From Candidatus Peribacteraceae bacterium (GTDB lineage: Bacteria; Patescibacteriota; Gracilibacteria; Peribacterales; Peribacteraceae), in contig JAGOTD010000001.1 in the NCBI GenBank assembly GCA_018061945.1, positions 215,050 to 279,049 on the forward strand: a DNA stretch of 64,000 nt, read 5' to 3'. Under the pieces are notes generated by a model. The model was not told the DNA's origin, did not search any database, and was given only the letters and a program-made list of their open reading frames with translations. The translations under genes and the position numbers were made by a program. Shown piece after piece: positions 46,148-55,126 of this stretch; position 1 is the first letter of the stretch, and each line of letters begins with the position of its first letter.

Positions 46148-48334
46148 ATGGATACTCTTCGATTCGATAAGGCGCAGCAATTGCGTGCTCAACATATGCA
46201 GCCGTATGCGGCAAAATTTAGTCGCTCACATACGCTCCTCGCTGCGCGCGATACAACTGACGACACTGCGTGCACCATTGCCGGACGTGTCGTACTGTTT
46301 CGTGATATGGGCAAGCTGACATTTGCAACACTCCAAGACCATACCGGTCGCTTGCAGATTGCTTTCCGCAAGGAAGAAGTGGGTGACGATGTGTACAAAA
46401 ACGCCATGAAATTGATTGATCTTGGCGATTTCATCGGCATCTCCGGCAAGCGCTTTACCACGCAAAAAGGCGAGCCGACTATTTTGGTAAAAGAGTGGAC
46501 AATGCTCAGTAAAGCACTGCGCCAACCACCCGAAAAATGGCATGGCGTGCAGGATCGCGAAACAGCGTATCGCCAGAGATACTTGGACACGATGAGTAAC
46601 CGTGAGAGTTTTGATCGATTCGTGCTGCGCAGTCGTTTTATTCGCGCCATGCGCGAGTTTTACTGGAGCCACGATTTTGAGGAAGTGGATATTCCGGTTC
46701 TGGTAAATTCCGCTTCCGGAGCGCTTGCCACTCCTTTCGCCACACACCACGAAGCATTGGATTTGGATGTGTATCTGCGCATTGCGCTGGAAACACATCA
46801 GAAAGAATGTTTGGTTGGCGGGTTCGACCGCACGTTTTCGCTCGGCCCGGTTTTCCGTAATGAAGGAATGGATCCAAGTCACTTGCAGGAATTTACGATG
46901 TGCGAACATTACGCTGCGTACTGGGATTATGAAGACAATATGAAATTTACCGAGCAGATGTTTCAGCAGGTACTGACCCGCGTGTTTGGCACGACTATTG
47001 TAAAGATCCCAAATCGCGACGGAGCCCTTATAGAAGCCGATTTCTCGGGATCATGGCCACGGCTGACGCTGCGCGATGCCATCTTGCAGGAATCGGGTAT
47101 TGATTTTGACAAAGCGAAAACTGCCGACGATTTACGCGCGATGATGAAGGAGAAGAATATCAAGCTCGATGTCGATGTCTCCAAACTCGGCCGCGGGAAC
47201 TTAATCGATCAGCTCTACAAAAAAGTGAGTCGACCAAACATTACGAAGCCGACGTTCATCATGAAACACCCGATCGATCTGTCGCCTCTCGCGCGTCGAA
47301 ATGACGACAATCCAGATGTCACCGATCGTTTTCAGCTTGTTGTCGGTGGCTGGGAAATCGTGAATGCGTATAGCGAACTGATTGATCCAGTAGACCAAGC
47401 GCAGCGGTTTGACGATCAGTCCAAAGCTAAAGAAGGTGGCGACGCGGACGCCCACGCCAAAGATGATGAATTCGTGACAGCACTTGAATACGGCTGTCCG
47501 CCCTGCAGCGGGTGGGGTATGGGTATTGACCGCATTATTGCGCTACTCACGCAGCAAGAAAACCTGCGCGATGTCGTGCTCTTCCCGCTCATGAAACCGG
47601 AACATGTAAAGACCGACGGAGCCCCATTGGAAGGCATGAAAGGCACTGGAAAGAAGCAAGAAGTTAGAAGCCCGTCCGACAGCAGCCGGGCGGATAAGAA
47701 TCAAGGCGCTCCTCTTCATCCTCTCATCCTCTCCTCTTCTACGACCTCTCTTCTCCAGCACGCCGACTACGGTCATTTACTCCCAGCTGCGCACGGACTT
47801 ATAGAAGCGCATACGGACATGACCAAGGCACACTTAGTTGCAACCGGTGCCGCCATGGAATCACTCGCGAAAAGATTTGGCGGCGACACGCAGACATGGA
47901 AAGTTGCCGGCATGTTGCACGACCTGGATTGGGACAAATTGGCTAAGGACTACGAAGCCCACTGTGGTAGCACGCTGGAACAGTTGCTTGCAACTATCCA
48001 GGCACCGGCCGAATTACTTGGCGATATTCGTGCGCATTATGCGAGTAAGTATGGAGCCGAGTACCCGCTCGATACGATGCTGCGAAAATGTTTATTCTGC
48101 GTGGATGAACTCACCGGATTTATTATCGCCGTTACAAAAGTACGACCAAGTAAGAAAATTGCCGAGGTGGAAGTGAGTAGTGTGAAAAAGAAACTGAAGG
48201 ACAAAGCATTCGCCGCGCAGGTCGATCGCAGCCAGATTAATCAGTGCGAAACTCTGCTTGGCATTACGCTTGATGAATTCATTGGAATCACGTTGGAAGC
48301 AATGAAAGGAGTTGCAAGCGAACTCGGTCTCTAA
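46148..48334 (+). CDS. lysS: Lysyl-tRNA synthetase (class II) fused to an HD domain
   Basis: 728 aa; about 500 is usual. N-terminal OB-fold anticodon domain (GRVVLFRDMGKLTFATLQDH), class II catalytic core with motif 1 (FYWSHDFEEVDIPVLVNSAS), the Lys-specific ATPFATHHEALDLDVYLRIA, motif 2 (FRNEGMDPSHLQEFTMCEHY) and motif 3 (GCPPCSGWGMGIDRIIALLT). After a low-complexity linker (about 500-550, Ser/Pro-rich) comes an HD phosphohydrolase-like domain: THMTKAH-type His in MTKAHLVATGAAME and the metal pair H591-D592 in AGMLHDLDWDK. The linker DNA (47700-47757) is made of CTCTTCATCCTCTC words. Whether the HD part is active is unknown. Confidence 0.92.
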   Translation: MDTLRFDKAQQLRAQHMQPYAAKFSRSHTLLAARDTTDDTACTIAGRVVLFRDMGKLTFATLQDHTGRLQIAFRKEEVGDDVYKNAMKLIDLGDFIGISGKRFTTQKGEPTILVKEWTMLSKALRQPPEKWHGVQDRETAYRQRYLDTMSNRESFDRFVLRSRFIRAMREFYWSHDFEEVDIPVLVNSASGALATPFATHHEALDLDVYLRIALETHQKECLVGGFDRTFSLGPVFRNEGMDPSHLQEFTMCEHYAAYWDYEDNMKFTEQMFQQVLTRVFGTTIVKIPNRDGALIEADFSGSWPRLTLRDAILQESGIDFDKAKTADDLRAMMKEKNIKLDVDVSKLGRGNLIDQLYKKVSRPNITKPTFIMKHPIDLSPLARRNDDNPDVTDRFQLVVGGWEIVNAYSELIDPVDQAQRFDDQSKAKEGGDADAHAKDDEFVTALEYGCPPCSGWGMGIDRIIALLTQQENLRDVVLFPLMKPEHVKTDGAPLEGMKGTGKKQEVRSPSDSSRADKNQGAPLHPLILSSSTTSLLQHADYGHLLPAAHGLIEAHTDMTKAHLVATGAAMESLAKRFGGDTQTWKVAGMLHDLDWDKLAKDYEAHCGSTLEQLLATIQAPAELLGDIRAHYASKYGAEYPLDTMLRKCLFCVDELTGFIIAVTKVRPSKKIAEVEVSSVKKKLKDKAFAAQVDRSQINQCETLLGITLDEFIGITLEAMKGVASELGL

Positions 48335-48350
48335 TATTTCTCGTTTTATA

Positions 48351-49025
48351 ATGATGAGCAAACAATCATTTTTCGGGGCTTTCCTCCTGTTTTCCACAAT
48401 CAGCGTTAGTGCCTGCATGTCGAGCGCACCGACTCCGTCGTTCACTCAGTCGGGATCGGTACAATCAAATAGTGCATCCGATACCTCTTCAAGTTCTATC
48501 AGCCTTTCTTCCAGTCAAACAATCAGCAGCGATCAGCAAGACATTGAACAGAAAGCCGATACTCTACTGCGTGCGCTTAAGGCAAAGGATATGCAAACTA
48601 TCGCACAGCTTGCTTCTATAAAAGGAGTGACATTTTCGCCGTACGCGTATGTGAGCAGCGACGACCTCACTTTTACACCACCGCAGCTTGTACGATTTTT
48701 CACCGATACGAAAAAATATGTATGGGGATCGTATGACGGCAGCGGCCTGCCGATCGAGCTGACGCCGATGGAGTATTTCGACAAGTTTGTCTACGATCAT
48801 GATTTTGCCAGCCAAAACGACAAGCGTTTTGATGCGACCGATTCTCAAGGCAATACCTTAAATACGATTGCCGAAGCGTATCCGCAAACCCATAGCGTGA
48901 ATTTTCATTACACTCCTTCACGTAATGAAAATGAAATGGATTGGGCCGATCTCTGGCTGGTGTTCGAAAAAGAGGAAAATGAATGGATGCTGCGCGCAGT
49001 CGTGCATGATGAATGGACAATATAG
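48351..49025 (+). CDS. Lipoprotein of unknown function
   Basis: 224 aa from the ATG at 48351. Signal FFGAFLLFSTISVSACMSSA with the lipobox Cys at about 22, followed by a Ser/Thr-rich spacer. The globular part (about 60-224) has helices (IEQKADTLLRALKAKDMQTI) and strands and ends NEWMLRAVVHDEWTI. This layout, including the final WxLxxIxxxxWTI, is that of a small ketosteroid-isomerase/NTF2-like or DUF-type lipoprotein, but I cannot assign it. It starts 16 bases after lysS. Confidence 0.75.
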   Translation: MMSKQSFFGAFLLFSTISVSACMSSAPTPSFTQSGSVQSNSASDTSSSSISLSSSQTISSDQQDIEQKADTLLRALKAKDMQTIAQLASIKGVTFSPYAYVSSDDLTFTPPQLVRFFTDTKKYVWGSYDGSGLPIELTPMEYFDKFVYDHDFASQNDKRFDATDSQGNTLNTIAEAYPQTHSVNFHYTPSRNENEMDWADLWLVFEKEENEWMLRAVVHDEWTI

Positions 49026-49105
49026 AGGAGAGGCGTTTGCCCTTGCCACGCTCGCAAGAATTATCGCCGACTCGCAAAATTTCGTGTACACTTTTCGCGC
49101 CGCGT

Positions 49106-50566
49106 ATGACTCCTTATCAATCAATATTCCGCAAAATCCTTTCGCAGATGCGAAAGATTGAGATGTTCCACATTCTTGTTGGAACGTCGGTTGCGTGTAT
49201 GTTCATTGCGTTCGTCACTGTGAGCATTCCAAGCGGCTGGATGGCTTCTGGTACGACAATGCCAACCCCTGCGCGTGTGCGGGTACTTACCTGTGGCGAC
49301 GCAGTCTGCAACGGTTCGGAAACTTGCCAAACGTGTCCCTACGATTGCGGCAAATGCAAAATGATCTGCGGCGACAGCGTGTGTGATGAAACCGAAAGCT
49401 GTACCACCTGCAACAAAGACTGCGGCGCATGTGCGCCCAAGTGTGGAGATGGCGCCTGTGGCGGTGCAGAAACCTGCTCACGGTGTCCAGACGACTGCGG
49501 ACTCTGTATTCCAAAGTGCGGCAACAGACTGTGTGATCCGGGTGAAAACAGCGCAAACTGCAGCGAAGATTGCGGCCGACCAGCGGCAAAATGCGGCGAT
49601 GGTGCGTGTACCTTAAATGAAGACTGTAAAATGTGTGCCGATGATTGCGGCACCTGTTTGGCCGAAATTCCACAAAACTGCCTGAACTGCAAAGGAGATG
49701 CCTGTAAAGACTGTCCCAATGTCTGTGGCGATCAATCGTGCCGAGGAACCGAAACCGCGACCAACTGTCCCAACGACTGTGGCGCCGCTGCGCCAGCCTG
49801 CGGCGACGGTGCGTGTACACGCGATGAAACAAACCTTACCTGCCCAGCCGACTGCAGACCACCGCCTGGCCGCTGTGGCGATGGCAAGTGTGAAAATGAG
49901 GAAAGCTCTATCAACTGCTCACTCGACTGCGGTCTCTTGCCGCATTGTGGCGATGGAACATGTTCGGCTTCCGAATCCTGCAACACCTGCGCCAAAGACT
50001 GCGGTGCTTGCAACGCAGCCTTCTGCAAAGGCGGCGGCTGTCAGGCTGATCTAGGGGAAAACTGCAACACGTGCAGTAACGACTGCGGTGTGTGCGCACC
50101 CAAATGCGGCGATAATCTGTGTAATGGTATCGAAACCTGCAAAACCTGCCGTCGCGATTGTGGCAACTGCCCTCCAACCGAAGAGGAAATCGCTGCCGCA
50201 TCGAGCGCTGCCGCCATCCCTCCGCCACCACCAGTTGTAAAAAAGCCTCGCCCGCCACCACCGCCTCCGCCACCTCCTCCGCCCCCACCACCGCCACCTC
50301 CGCCACCACCATGGTATGTGAACGAATACGAATTCTGGATCAAAAATCCAGCGCGCTGGGTCGGTAAAAAAACGTCGCCTGTCTGGAGCTGGGTCGGTAA
50401 AAAATTCACCAGCGTTCGCACGCAAGGCTTTAGCTGCGTCTTCTCCGACTGCAGCAAGACTGGATCGGGTAGAACGCTCACTGGCTCCGGCGCACTCAAA
50501 ACTGCAACGGGCGCGGTGATGTCGAAGCCGCCAGCGTCGGCTGTGGCTGTACCAAAGAAGAAGTAA
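49106..50566 (+). CDS. Secreted cysteine-rich repeat protein with poly-proline stretch
   Basis: 486 aa from the ATG at 49106 (ATG at 49148 is equally possible). A signal segment (HILVGTSVACMFIAFVTVSI) precedes about eleven tandem repeats of the form CGDGxCxxxETCxxCxxDCGxC (for example CGDSVCDETESCTTCNKDCG), together some 60-70 cysteines. Next a run of about 20 prolines (around residues 408-430), then a C-terminal part with a repeated WVGKK motif (RWVGKKTSPVWSWVGKK). Such CGDG repeats occur in surface proteins of CPR and other bacteria; the spacing suggests disulfide- or metal-stabilised small modules. Likely a stalk-like cell-surface protein. Confidence 0.85.
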   Translation: MTPYQSIFRKILSQMRKIEMFHILVGTSVACMFIAFVTVSIPSGWMASGTTMPTPARVRVLTCGDAVCNGSETCQTCPYDCGKCKMICGDSVCDETESCTTCNKDCGACAPKCGDGACGGAETCSRCPDDCGLCIPKCGNRLCDPGENSANCSEDCGRPAAKCGDGACTLNEDCKMCADDCGTCLAEIPQNCLNCKGDACKDCPNVCGDQSCRGTETATNCPNDCGAAAPACGDGACTRDETNLTCPADCRPPPGRCGDGKCENEESSINCSLDCGLLPHCGDGTCSASESCNTCAKDCGACNAAFCKGGGCQADLGENCNTCSNDCGVCAPKCGDNLCNGIETCKTCRRDCGNCPPTEEEIAAASSAAAIPPPPPVVKKPRPPPPPPPPPPPPPPPPPPPPWYVNEYEFWIKNPARWVGKKTSPVWSWVGKKFTSVRTQGFSCVFSDCSKTGSGRTLTGSGALKTATGAVMSKPPASAVAVPKKK

Positions 50567-50595
50567 AATCGCCAAAAGCGTGTCCAAGGCGAAAA

Positions 50596-50690
50596 AATAA
50601 GAAACCAACGATACCAAAGAATCCAAGGGCACCGAGGAATCCTGATAATCCTTGGACTTATTGGTTTCTTTGGAATCCTTGGATTCCTAG
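50596..50690. repeat. AAGGATTCC/GGAATCC word palindrome between convergent genes
   Basis: Left AGAAACCAACGATACCAAAG and GAATCCAAGG; right CCTTGGACTTATTGGTTTCT and TTGGAATCCTTGGATTCC. The halves are complementary in pieces (AGAAACCAA/TTGGTTTCT). It lies between the stops at 50566 and 50692 and can act as a shared terminator. Confidence 0.65.
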
Positions 50691-50691
50691 T

Positions 50692-52101
50692 TTACACAAT
50701 CACATACTCCGCCTCGCGCTGCGGCAGTATGACTTCGATTGGCTTTGCCGCGATGGTTCGCTCGGCCAATGCATGCATTCCGACTTCTTCGCCGTGCACA
50801 AGATAAAGCTTCTTAAGGCCATCGATTGATTGAATGTACGCATCCAAATCATTTTTATCGGCGTGACCGGAATACGCATTAATGTACTGTATTTCGGCTT
50901 TTTTCTGGATGATGTCCTCAAAAATTTTTACCTCGTGAATCGCGGGATCGACAATGCGACGACCAAGCGTATTTTCGGCCATGAAGCCGACTGCAAGCAC
51001 CATATTGCGTGGATCTTCCAGTTCATTGTGCAGATGATGACGAATGCGTCCGGCCTCACACATACCCGAGCCGGCCATAATGATGATGGGTCCGCGTGTG
51101 TGATTTAACTCTTTACTCTCCTCCACACTCTCCGTGTAATTGACGAGGGAGAACTGGAATGGATTGTGAGCACGGCTCAAAAACTGATCGTACATCAGCT
51201 GGTCGTAACACTCCGGATGCTTGCGGAAAATCTCGGTGACGCGCGATGCCAGCGGCGAATCGATAATGATGGGGATCGCCGGAATTTCCTTGGCGTCCCA
51301 CAGTAAGTGCAAGTCGTAGACAATTTCCTGCGTGCGTTCGAGCGAGAAGGCCGGGATAAGCAATTTTCCGCCACGAGCCGATACTTTCAGAATTTCTTCC
51401 TTCAACTTGAATTTGGCAGTCGTAATATCGTCATGCAAGCGATCGCCATAGGTACTTTCGCAGATCAAGAAATCGACCGGCGGCATCGGCTCAGGATCGC
51501 GGATGATGGGCAGAGACGAGCGACCGAGATCACCGGAAAAGCCGAATTTGATCTTCTTGCCATCTTCCTCGATTTCGAAATACAACATCGCAGCCCCCAG
51601 AATATGACCGGCTTCCAGGAACCGACACGTGACACCCGGGAAGACCTGAAACGCTTCGCCGTAGTTTTTGCCGACAAAGAGTTTCATGCATTCCGCCGCA
51701 TCTTTTTGCGTATAGAGCGGACCGGATGGCAGCATGGAATCACGAAAATGCTTGCTTGCAAACTCTTCGTCTTTCTCCTGAATATAGGCGCTATCGGCGA
51801 GCATCACTTCGGTTAAATCTTGCGTCGCATACGTACAGTAAATCGGCCCGGCGTAGCCCTTCTTGTAGAGCAGAGGAATGCGTCCGGAATGATCCATGTG
51901 CGCATGCGTGAGGATCATAGCATCGATGCGCGTGCGGGGATCGAAGGTGAAGCCAGCATTTTTTTCCGCTGCCTCTTTGCGACTGCCCTGAAACAAGCCA
52001 CAGTCGAGCAGTAAATGCTTTTCACCGTCCTTGGTATTGATGATAATTTCGTGGCAAGTGCCAGTAACTTCGCGCGCAGCACCGTGGGAAATAAGTTTCA
52101 T
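50692..52101 (-). CDS. MBL-fold beta-CASP RNA/DNA exonuclease (YSH1/CPSF-like)
   Basis: 469 aa. Metallo-beta-lactamase core with THAHMDHSG (H66, H68, D70, H71), LEAGHILGAAM (motif 3 His), GFSGDLGRSSLPI (motif 4 Asp). Beta-CASP motifs: A in LICESTYGDR, B in PIIIMAGSGMCEAGRIRHHL, C at the C-terminal NAYSGHADKNDLDAYI and LVHGE. This is the bacterial/archaeal CPSF73-like family, which cleaves or trims RNA and is frequent in CPR, where RNase E or RNase J may be missing. Confidence 0.92.
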   Translation of the reverse strand: MKLISHGAAREVTGTCHEIIINTKDGEKHLLLDCGLFQGSRKEAAEKNAGFTFDPRTRIDAMILTHAHMDHSGRIPLLYKKGYAGPIYCTYATQDLTEVMLADSAYIQEKDEEFASKHFRDSMLPSGPLYTQKDAAECMKLFVGKNYGEAFQVFPGVTCRFLEAGHILGAAMLYFEIEEDGKKIKFGFSGDLGRSSLPIIRDPEPMPPVDFLICESTYGDRLHDDITTAKFKLKEEILKVSARGGKLLIPAFSLERTQEIVYDLHLLWDAKEIPAIPIIIDSPLASRVTEIFRKHPECYDQLMYDQFLSRAHNPFQFSLVNYTESVEESKELNHTRGPIIIMAGSGMCEAGRIRHHLHNELEDPRNMVLAVGFMAENTLGRRIVDPAIHEVKIFEDIIQKKAEIQYINAYSGHADKNDLDAYIQSIDGLKKLYLVHGEEVGMHALAERTIAAKPIEVILPQREAEYVIV

Positions 52102-52356
52102 AGGAAGAAAGAATCAAGTATGCGGAATAGAGTAGCGTGAGCATAACAAGGATTGAGGATGATTCCTAATGTTGTCTGCGTAGATATTCATTCAATATAA
52201 CTTGTTACGAAACGGCTATAAATCTCTTTTTATCCGCAGTCGCGATTCGCAAATCGCGGTTCTGGGCCGAATTGATCAGCGGTTTGCCCGCCCGGATGAA
52301 CTGCATCCGTTCGGACGGGCGAACCGCTGCTGCGGGATTTATTGTTCCTTAAAAAT
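52102..52356. repeat. Intergenic region with two facing GC-repeat copies
   Basis: No gene. First copy: CCGCAGTCGCGATTCGCAAA and TCGCGGTT (52234-52261). Second, in opposite orientation: a long imperfect stem CAGCGGTTTGCCCGCCCGGA against CGGACGGGCGAACCGCTGCT (52277-52333) followed by GCGGG. Both share the TTGATCA-like edge (52270-52276). Confidence 0.65.
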
Positions 52357-53139
52357 CTATAATGAAACCGATGCCAGCAAATCGCTTCTTTCCTCTTGGG
52401 TTAGGGCTCGAGTGGCTCCTACTTTTAAGCGGGAGTCGGCAAGGGTCATAATGCGGATGCGACGCAGTTCTTTCACGGTATACCCAACATGCTGACACAT
52501 ACGACGGATCTGGCGGTTTTTCCCTTCTGTTAAGACAATGCGAATAATATTCGGTGCGGTTTTCCAGGCTTTGAGCGGCTTTGTCATACTGCCATCCATT
52601 TCGAAGCCGTCTTGCAACTGTCGCAGTCCGAGCGAACCCATCGGGCGGTCGAGCAGGACTTCGTATTCTTTTTCGTGCTCGAATTTCGGGTGCGTGAGCC
52701 GGTAACTGAGCACGCCGTCATTTGTGAAAAGCAGCAATCCCGATGAATCTTTATCGAGCCGGCCGACCGGGTAGATTTTGCCTTGCAGATGGGCTGGAAG
52801 GAGATCGCGTACTGAGGGTGCGTTGCTAGTTGGCTTGTTGCGCGTTGCTGGTTTCTCATGCGGACCTTCCTGCCCTTCCTGCCTTTCCTCACTTTCCTGC
52901 CTTTCAACATTCGTCGTCTCCACTCCCACCGGTTTATTCATGAGGAAATACAGCATCTCGCGCCGGTCATCCATCAGTTTACCGTCAATTTCGATCGTAT
53001 CTGCGTCTGGATCGGCTTTTTGACCCAGAATGGCTACAACTCCGTTTACCTTCACCAAACCCGCGGTAATGTATTCCTCTGCCTTTCTGCGACTGGCAAT
53101 ACCGCGAGCCGAGAGAATCTTCTGAAGACGTTCTTGCAT
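52357..53139 (-). CDS. RsuA/RluB-family pseudouridine synthase
   Basis: 260 aa. N-terminal S4 domain (ERLQKILSARGIASRRKAEE, GLVKVNGVV), catalytic Asp in the motif IYPVGRLDKDSSGLLLFTND (family GRLDxxTxGLLL), then TEGKNRQIRRMCQHVGYTVK and ELRRIRIMTL. It modifies a uridine in 23S or 16S rRNA. Between the S4 domain and the core sits an unusual polar insert (VERQESEERQEGQEGPHEKP). Its DNA (52862-52915) is a run of CTTTCCTGCC / CTTCCTGCCC words, so it looks repeat-derived. Confidence 0.92.
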   Translation of the reverse strand: MQERLQKILSARGIASRRKAEEYITAGLVKVNGVVAILGQKADPDADTIEIDGKLMDDRREMLYFLMNKPVGVETTNVERQESEERQEGQEGPHEKPATRNKPTSNAPSVRDLLPAHLQGKIYPVGRLDKDSSGLLLFTNDGVLSYRLTHPKFEHEKEYEVLLDRPMGSLGLRQLQDGFEMDGSMTKPLKAWKTAPNIIRIVLTEGKNRQIRRMCQHVGYTVKELRRIRIMTLADSRLKVGATRALTQEERSDLLASVSL

Positions 53140-53148
53140 AGTGTCATT

Positions 53149-53376
53149 CTAACGCTCTCGCACAACTAATCCTAAGGCAATTAAGCGTTGCAAAGCCACT
53201 TCGTGCGCCTCCTCGATTTCATTATTCCCATCCCTTGGATCATCTGAAGTGTCTGCCAGTCGTAAATTACCAGGATGAAATGGCCTTTCGTATTGGCCTA
53301 GATCGCCAATAAGCGAAGTAAATGGACTATCTTCTGGAAATTGATCTTCTCTGTCAGGGCAAAAATTTGGCTTCAT
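53149..53376 (-). CDS. Small acidic protein of unknown function
   Basis: 75 aa from the ATG at 53376 (MKPNFCPDREDQFPEDSPFT). Acidic N-terminal part with Pro and Asp, C-terminal amphipathic helix (NEIEEAHEVALQRLIALGLV). No recognised family. It ends 9 bases after... the RluB start on the same strand (stop 53149, next start 53139), so the two are probably co-transcribed. Confidence 0.6.
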   Translation of the reverse strand: MKPNFCPDREDQFPEDSPFTSLIGDLGQYERPFHPGNLRLADTSDDPRDGNNEIEEAHEVALQRLIALGLVVRER

Positions 53377-53567
53377 AGATAGCAAAAATAGGCCGGCATT
53401 CTAATCAGGCTTTATTTTCTGTCAACTATTTTGGCATGAGCCGAAAGGATAGGTATTAAAAGCTTAATTTTATGAATAGGTAAGCCATTATCTATCGATC
53501 AGAAGTATCAATCGTTTATTACATCGTTGTTGTGTAGAATCGACCTTGTTACTCTTTCCTCGATATT

Positions 53568-54242
53568 ATGATTGCAGCTCTTACAGCGTGGCTAGAAAAT
53601 ATTGCAATGTCCATTCCTCTGCCTCTCTTTGTGGTTGCCGGAGGGCTGATCGAAGAAATTGTCGCGCCCATTCCCTCGCCATTCGTTTCTACCATGTCTG
53701 GAGGCATCGCCGCATCGCAGCACCAAGGCATCTTGTATGTCTTGTTCATTTGTGCGATTGCGACCGCGGCCAAAACTGTCGGTGCATGGCTGTTTTATGT
53801 GCTGGGAGATAAATTGGAGGATGTCGCAGTCCCGCGATTTGGTAAGTACATCGGCGTAAAACACGAAGACGTCGAGCGTTTTGGCAGCTACTTTCATGGT
53901 TCATGGAAAGATATTGGGATTCTCCTTCTCCTGCGCTCTATTCCCGTGATGCCAAGCACGCCGATATCACTTGTCTGCGGAATTTTGAAGATCGATATTC
54001 GTACGTTTTTTGTATCGACGTACATAGGTTTCTACATTCGTAATTTCTTTTTTATCATGATCGGCTACAGCGGACTAGATACACTCAACTCGTTTATGAA
54101 CGGTATCGACACGGCTGAAACAGTCATGAAATTTGCGTTTATTCTGGTAGTCGCGGTAGTACTCGGTTGGCTCTACTGGAAGCGCAGCAAAGGACACCCG
54201 TTTCGATTGCCAAAAGCGTTTCGGCCGAAGTCGAAGGAATAG
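53568..54242 (+). CDS. DedA-family membrane protein
   Basis: 224 aa. Seen: an N-terminal amphipathic part, GGLIEEIVAPIPSPFVSTMS (family E-x-x-xPxP), YVLFICAIATAAKTVGAWLF, and the core LLLLRSIPVMPSTPISLVCG (family RFxPxxRTxxxxxAG) with TM helices to VMKFAFILVVAVVLGWLYWK. DedA proteins act as phospholipid or undecaprenyl-phosphate flippases. The basic C-terminus KRSKGHPFRLPKAFRPKSKE is cytoplasmic. Confidence 0.88.
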   Translation: MIAALTAWLENIAMSIPLPLFVVAGGLIEEIVAPIPSPFVSTMSGGIAASQHQGILYVLFICAIATAAKTVGAWLFYVLGDKLEDVAVPRFGKYIGVKHEDVERFGSYFHGSWKDIGILLLLRSIPVMPSTPISLVCGILKIDIRTFFVSTYIGFYIRNFFFIMIGYSGLDTLNSFMNGIDTAETVMKFAFILVVAVVLGWLYWKRSKGHPFRLPKAFRPKSKE

Positions 54243-54269
54243 CATTAGGATAGATACGCAAAACCTAAA

Positions 54270-54310
54270 AAAACAGCGATTTGCGAATCGCTGCTGCGGG
54301 AATTTATAAT
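54270..54310. repeat. CAGCGATTTGCGAATCGCTG palindrome with CTGCGGG edge
   Basis: An 8-bp-arm palindrome with TGCG loop, followed by CTGCGGGAATTTATAAT. Inverted, it matches the copy at 52234-52261 (GCGATTCGCAAATCGC) and the CCGCAGCAGCG edge. Confidence 0.7.
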
Positions 54311-54331
54311 AACTTGTAACCAACCTACGAC

Positions 54332-54355
54332 AAAAAAAACTCCGCTGTGGAAGTT
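54332..54355 (-). terminator. rRNA operon terminator
   Basis: Minus strand: AACTTCCACAGCGGAGTT followed by T8; stem AACT-CC/GG-AGTT with one bulge. It lies 46 bases after the 5S gene. Confidence 0.75.
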
Positions 54356-54401
54356 GATTGTGTCATTGATGATGTAAATTTTCGACCTATTTCAGCACTT
54401 T

Positions 54402-54519
54402 GTCTTGGCACCGATCTACTCTCGCATGGCGCATGCCACACTACCATCGACGTGCACGGGCTTAACTGCCGTGTTCGGAAAGGGAACGGGTGTACCCCCG
54501 TGGCTAATGGCACCAAGAC
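54402..54519 (-). rRNA. rrf: 5S ribosomal RNA
   Basis: Minus strand: the terminal stem GTCTTGGTGCC (54509-54519) pairs with GGTGCCAAGAC (54402-54412). Between them are the universally conserved parts: CCCGTTCCCTTTCCGAACAC with GGCAGTTAAGCC, then GATGGTAGTG and GCGAGAGTAGATCGGTGCC. About 118 nt. The terminal stem can extend to CAGCATTTC/GAAAGTGCTG (54393-54528), probably the processing stem. Confidence 0.93.
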
Positions 54520-54727
54520 GAAATGCTGAAAAGTATCGATTTACTACTCTGGAATTATTGAAATTTGGATCGTAATCAAGGCAGAGCAATACGTAGAACG
54601 GAAACGAAGTACGAGGTACGAATTACGAAGTACGATAAGCTCGTAATTCGAAATTCCAGATTCGTAATTCGTCGTATGTCCACGGACTGCCCGCTTGTGA
54701 TTCATGAACAGCACAGAAACAATTGAA
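54520..54727. repeat. 23S-5S spacer with GAATTACGA word palindrome
   Basis: 54590-54678 is made of GAATTACGA-type words: ACGAAGTACGAGGTACGAAT, TACGAAGTACGA on the left and CTCGTAATTCGAAATTCCAG, ATTCGTAATTCGTCG on the right, able to fold into one hairpin in the rRNA precursor. No tRNA gene is seen here. Confidence 0.75.
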
Positions 54728-54846
54728 ATAAATGTTCAATCACCCATTAGTACTACTCGGCTAAACGCATTACTGCGCGTACACCTGTAGCCTATCTACC
54801 ACCTGTTCTTGATGGGGGTTTATGGGGAAAATTAATCTTGAGATGA

Positions 54847-54877
<31 letters not shown>

Positions 54878-54937
54878 TCGTCCAAACATAGCTACCCTGC
54901 AATGCCGCTGACGCGACAACAGGTACACCAGAGGTTC

Positions 54938-54968
<31 letters not shown>

Positions 54969-55009
54969 GTTCTCGCAATTTTCCAATCGATCACGGAGGA
55001 TAGAGGCCA

Positions 55010-55054
<45 letters not shown>

Positions 55055-55067
55055 TGGCGAACAGCCA

Positions 55068-55126
<59 letters not shown>

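Noticed and set aside
49287..50312. Long antisense and shifted frames over the cysteine-rich repeat protein (His/Arg-rich or Gln/Ser-rich repeats).
   Set aside because: They reflect the repeat structure of the plus-strand gene. The plus frame has a signal peptide and a consistent CGDGxC module, the others do not.
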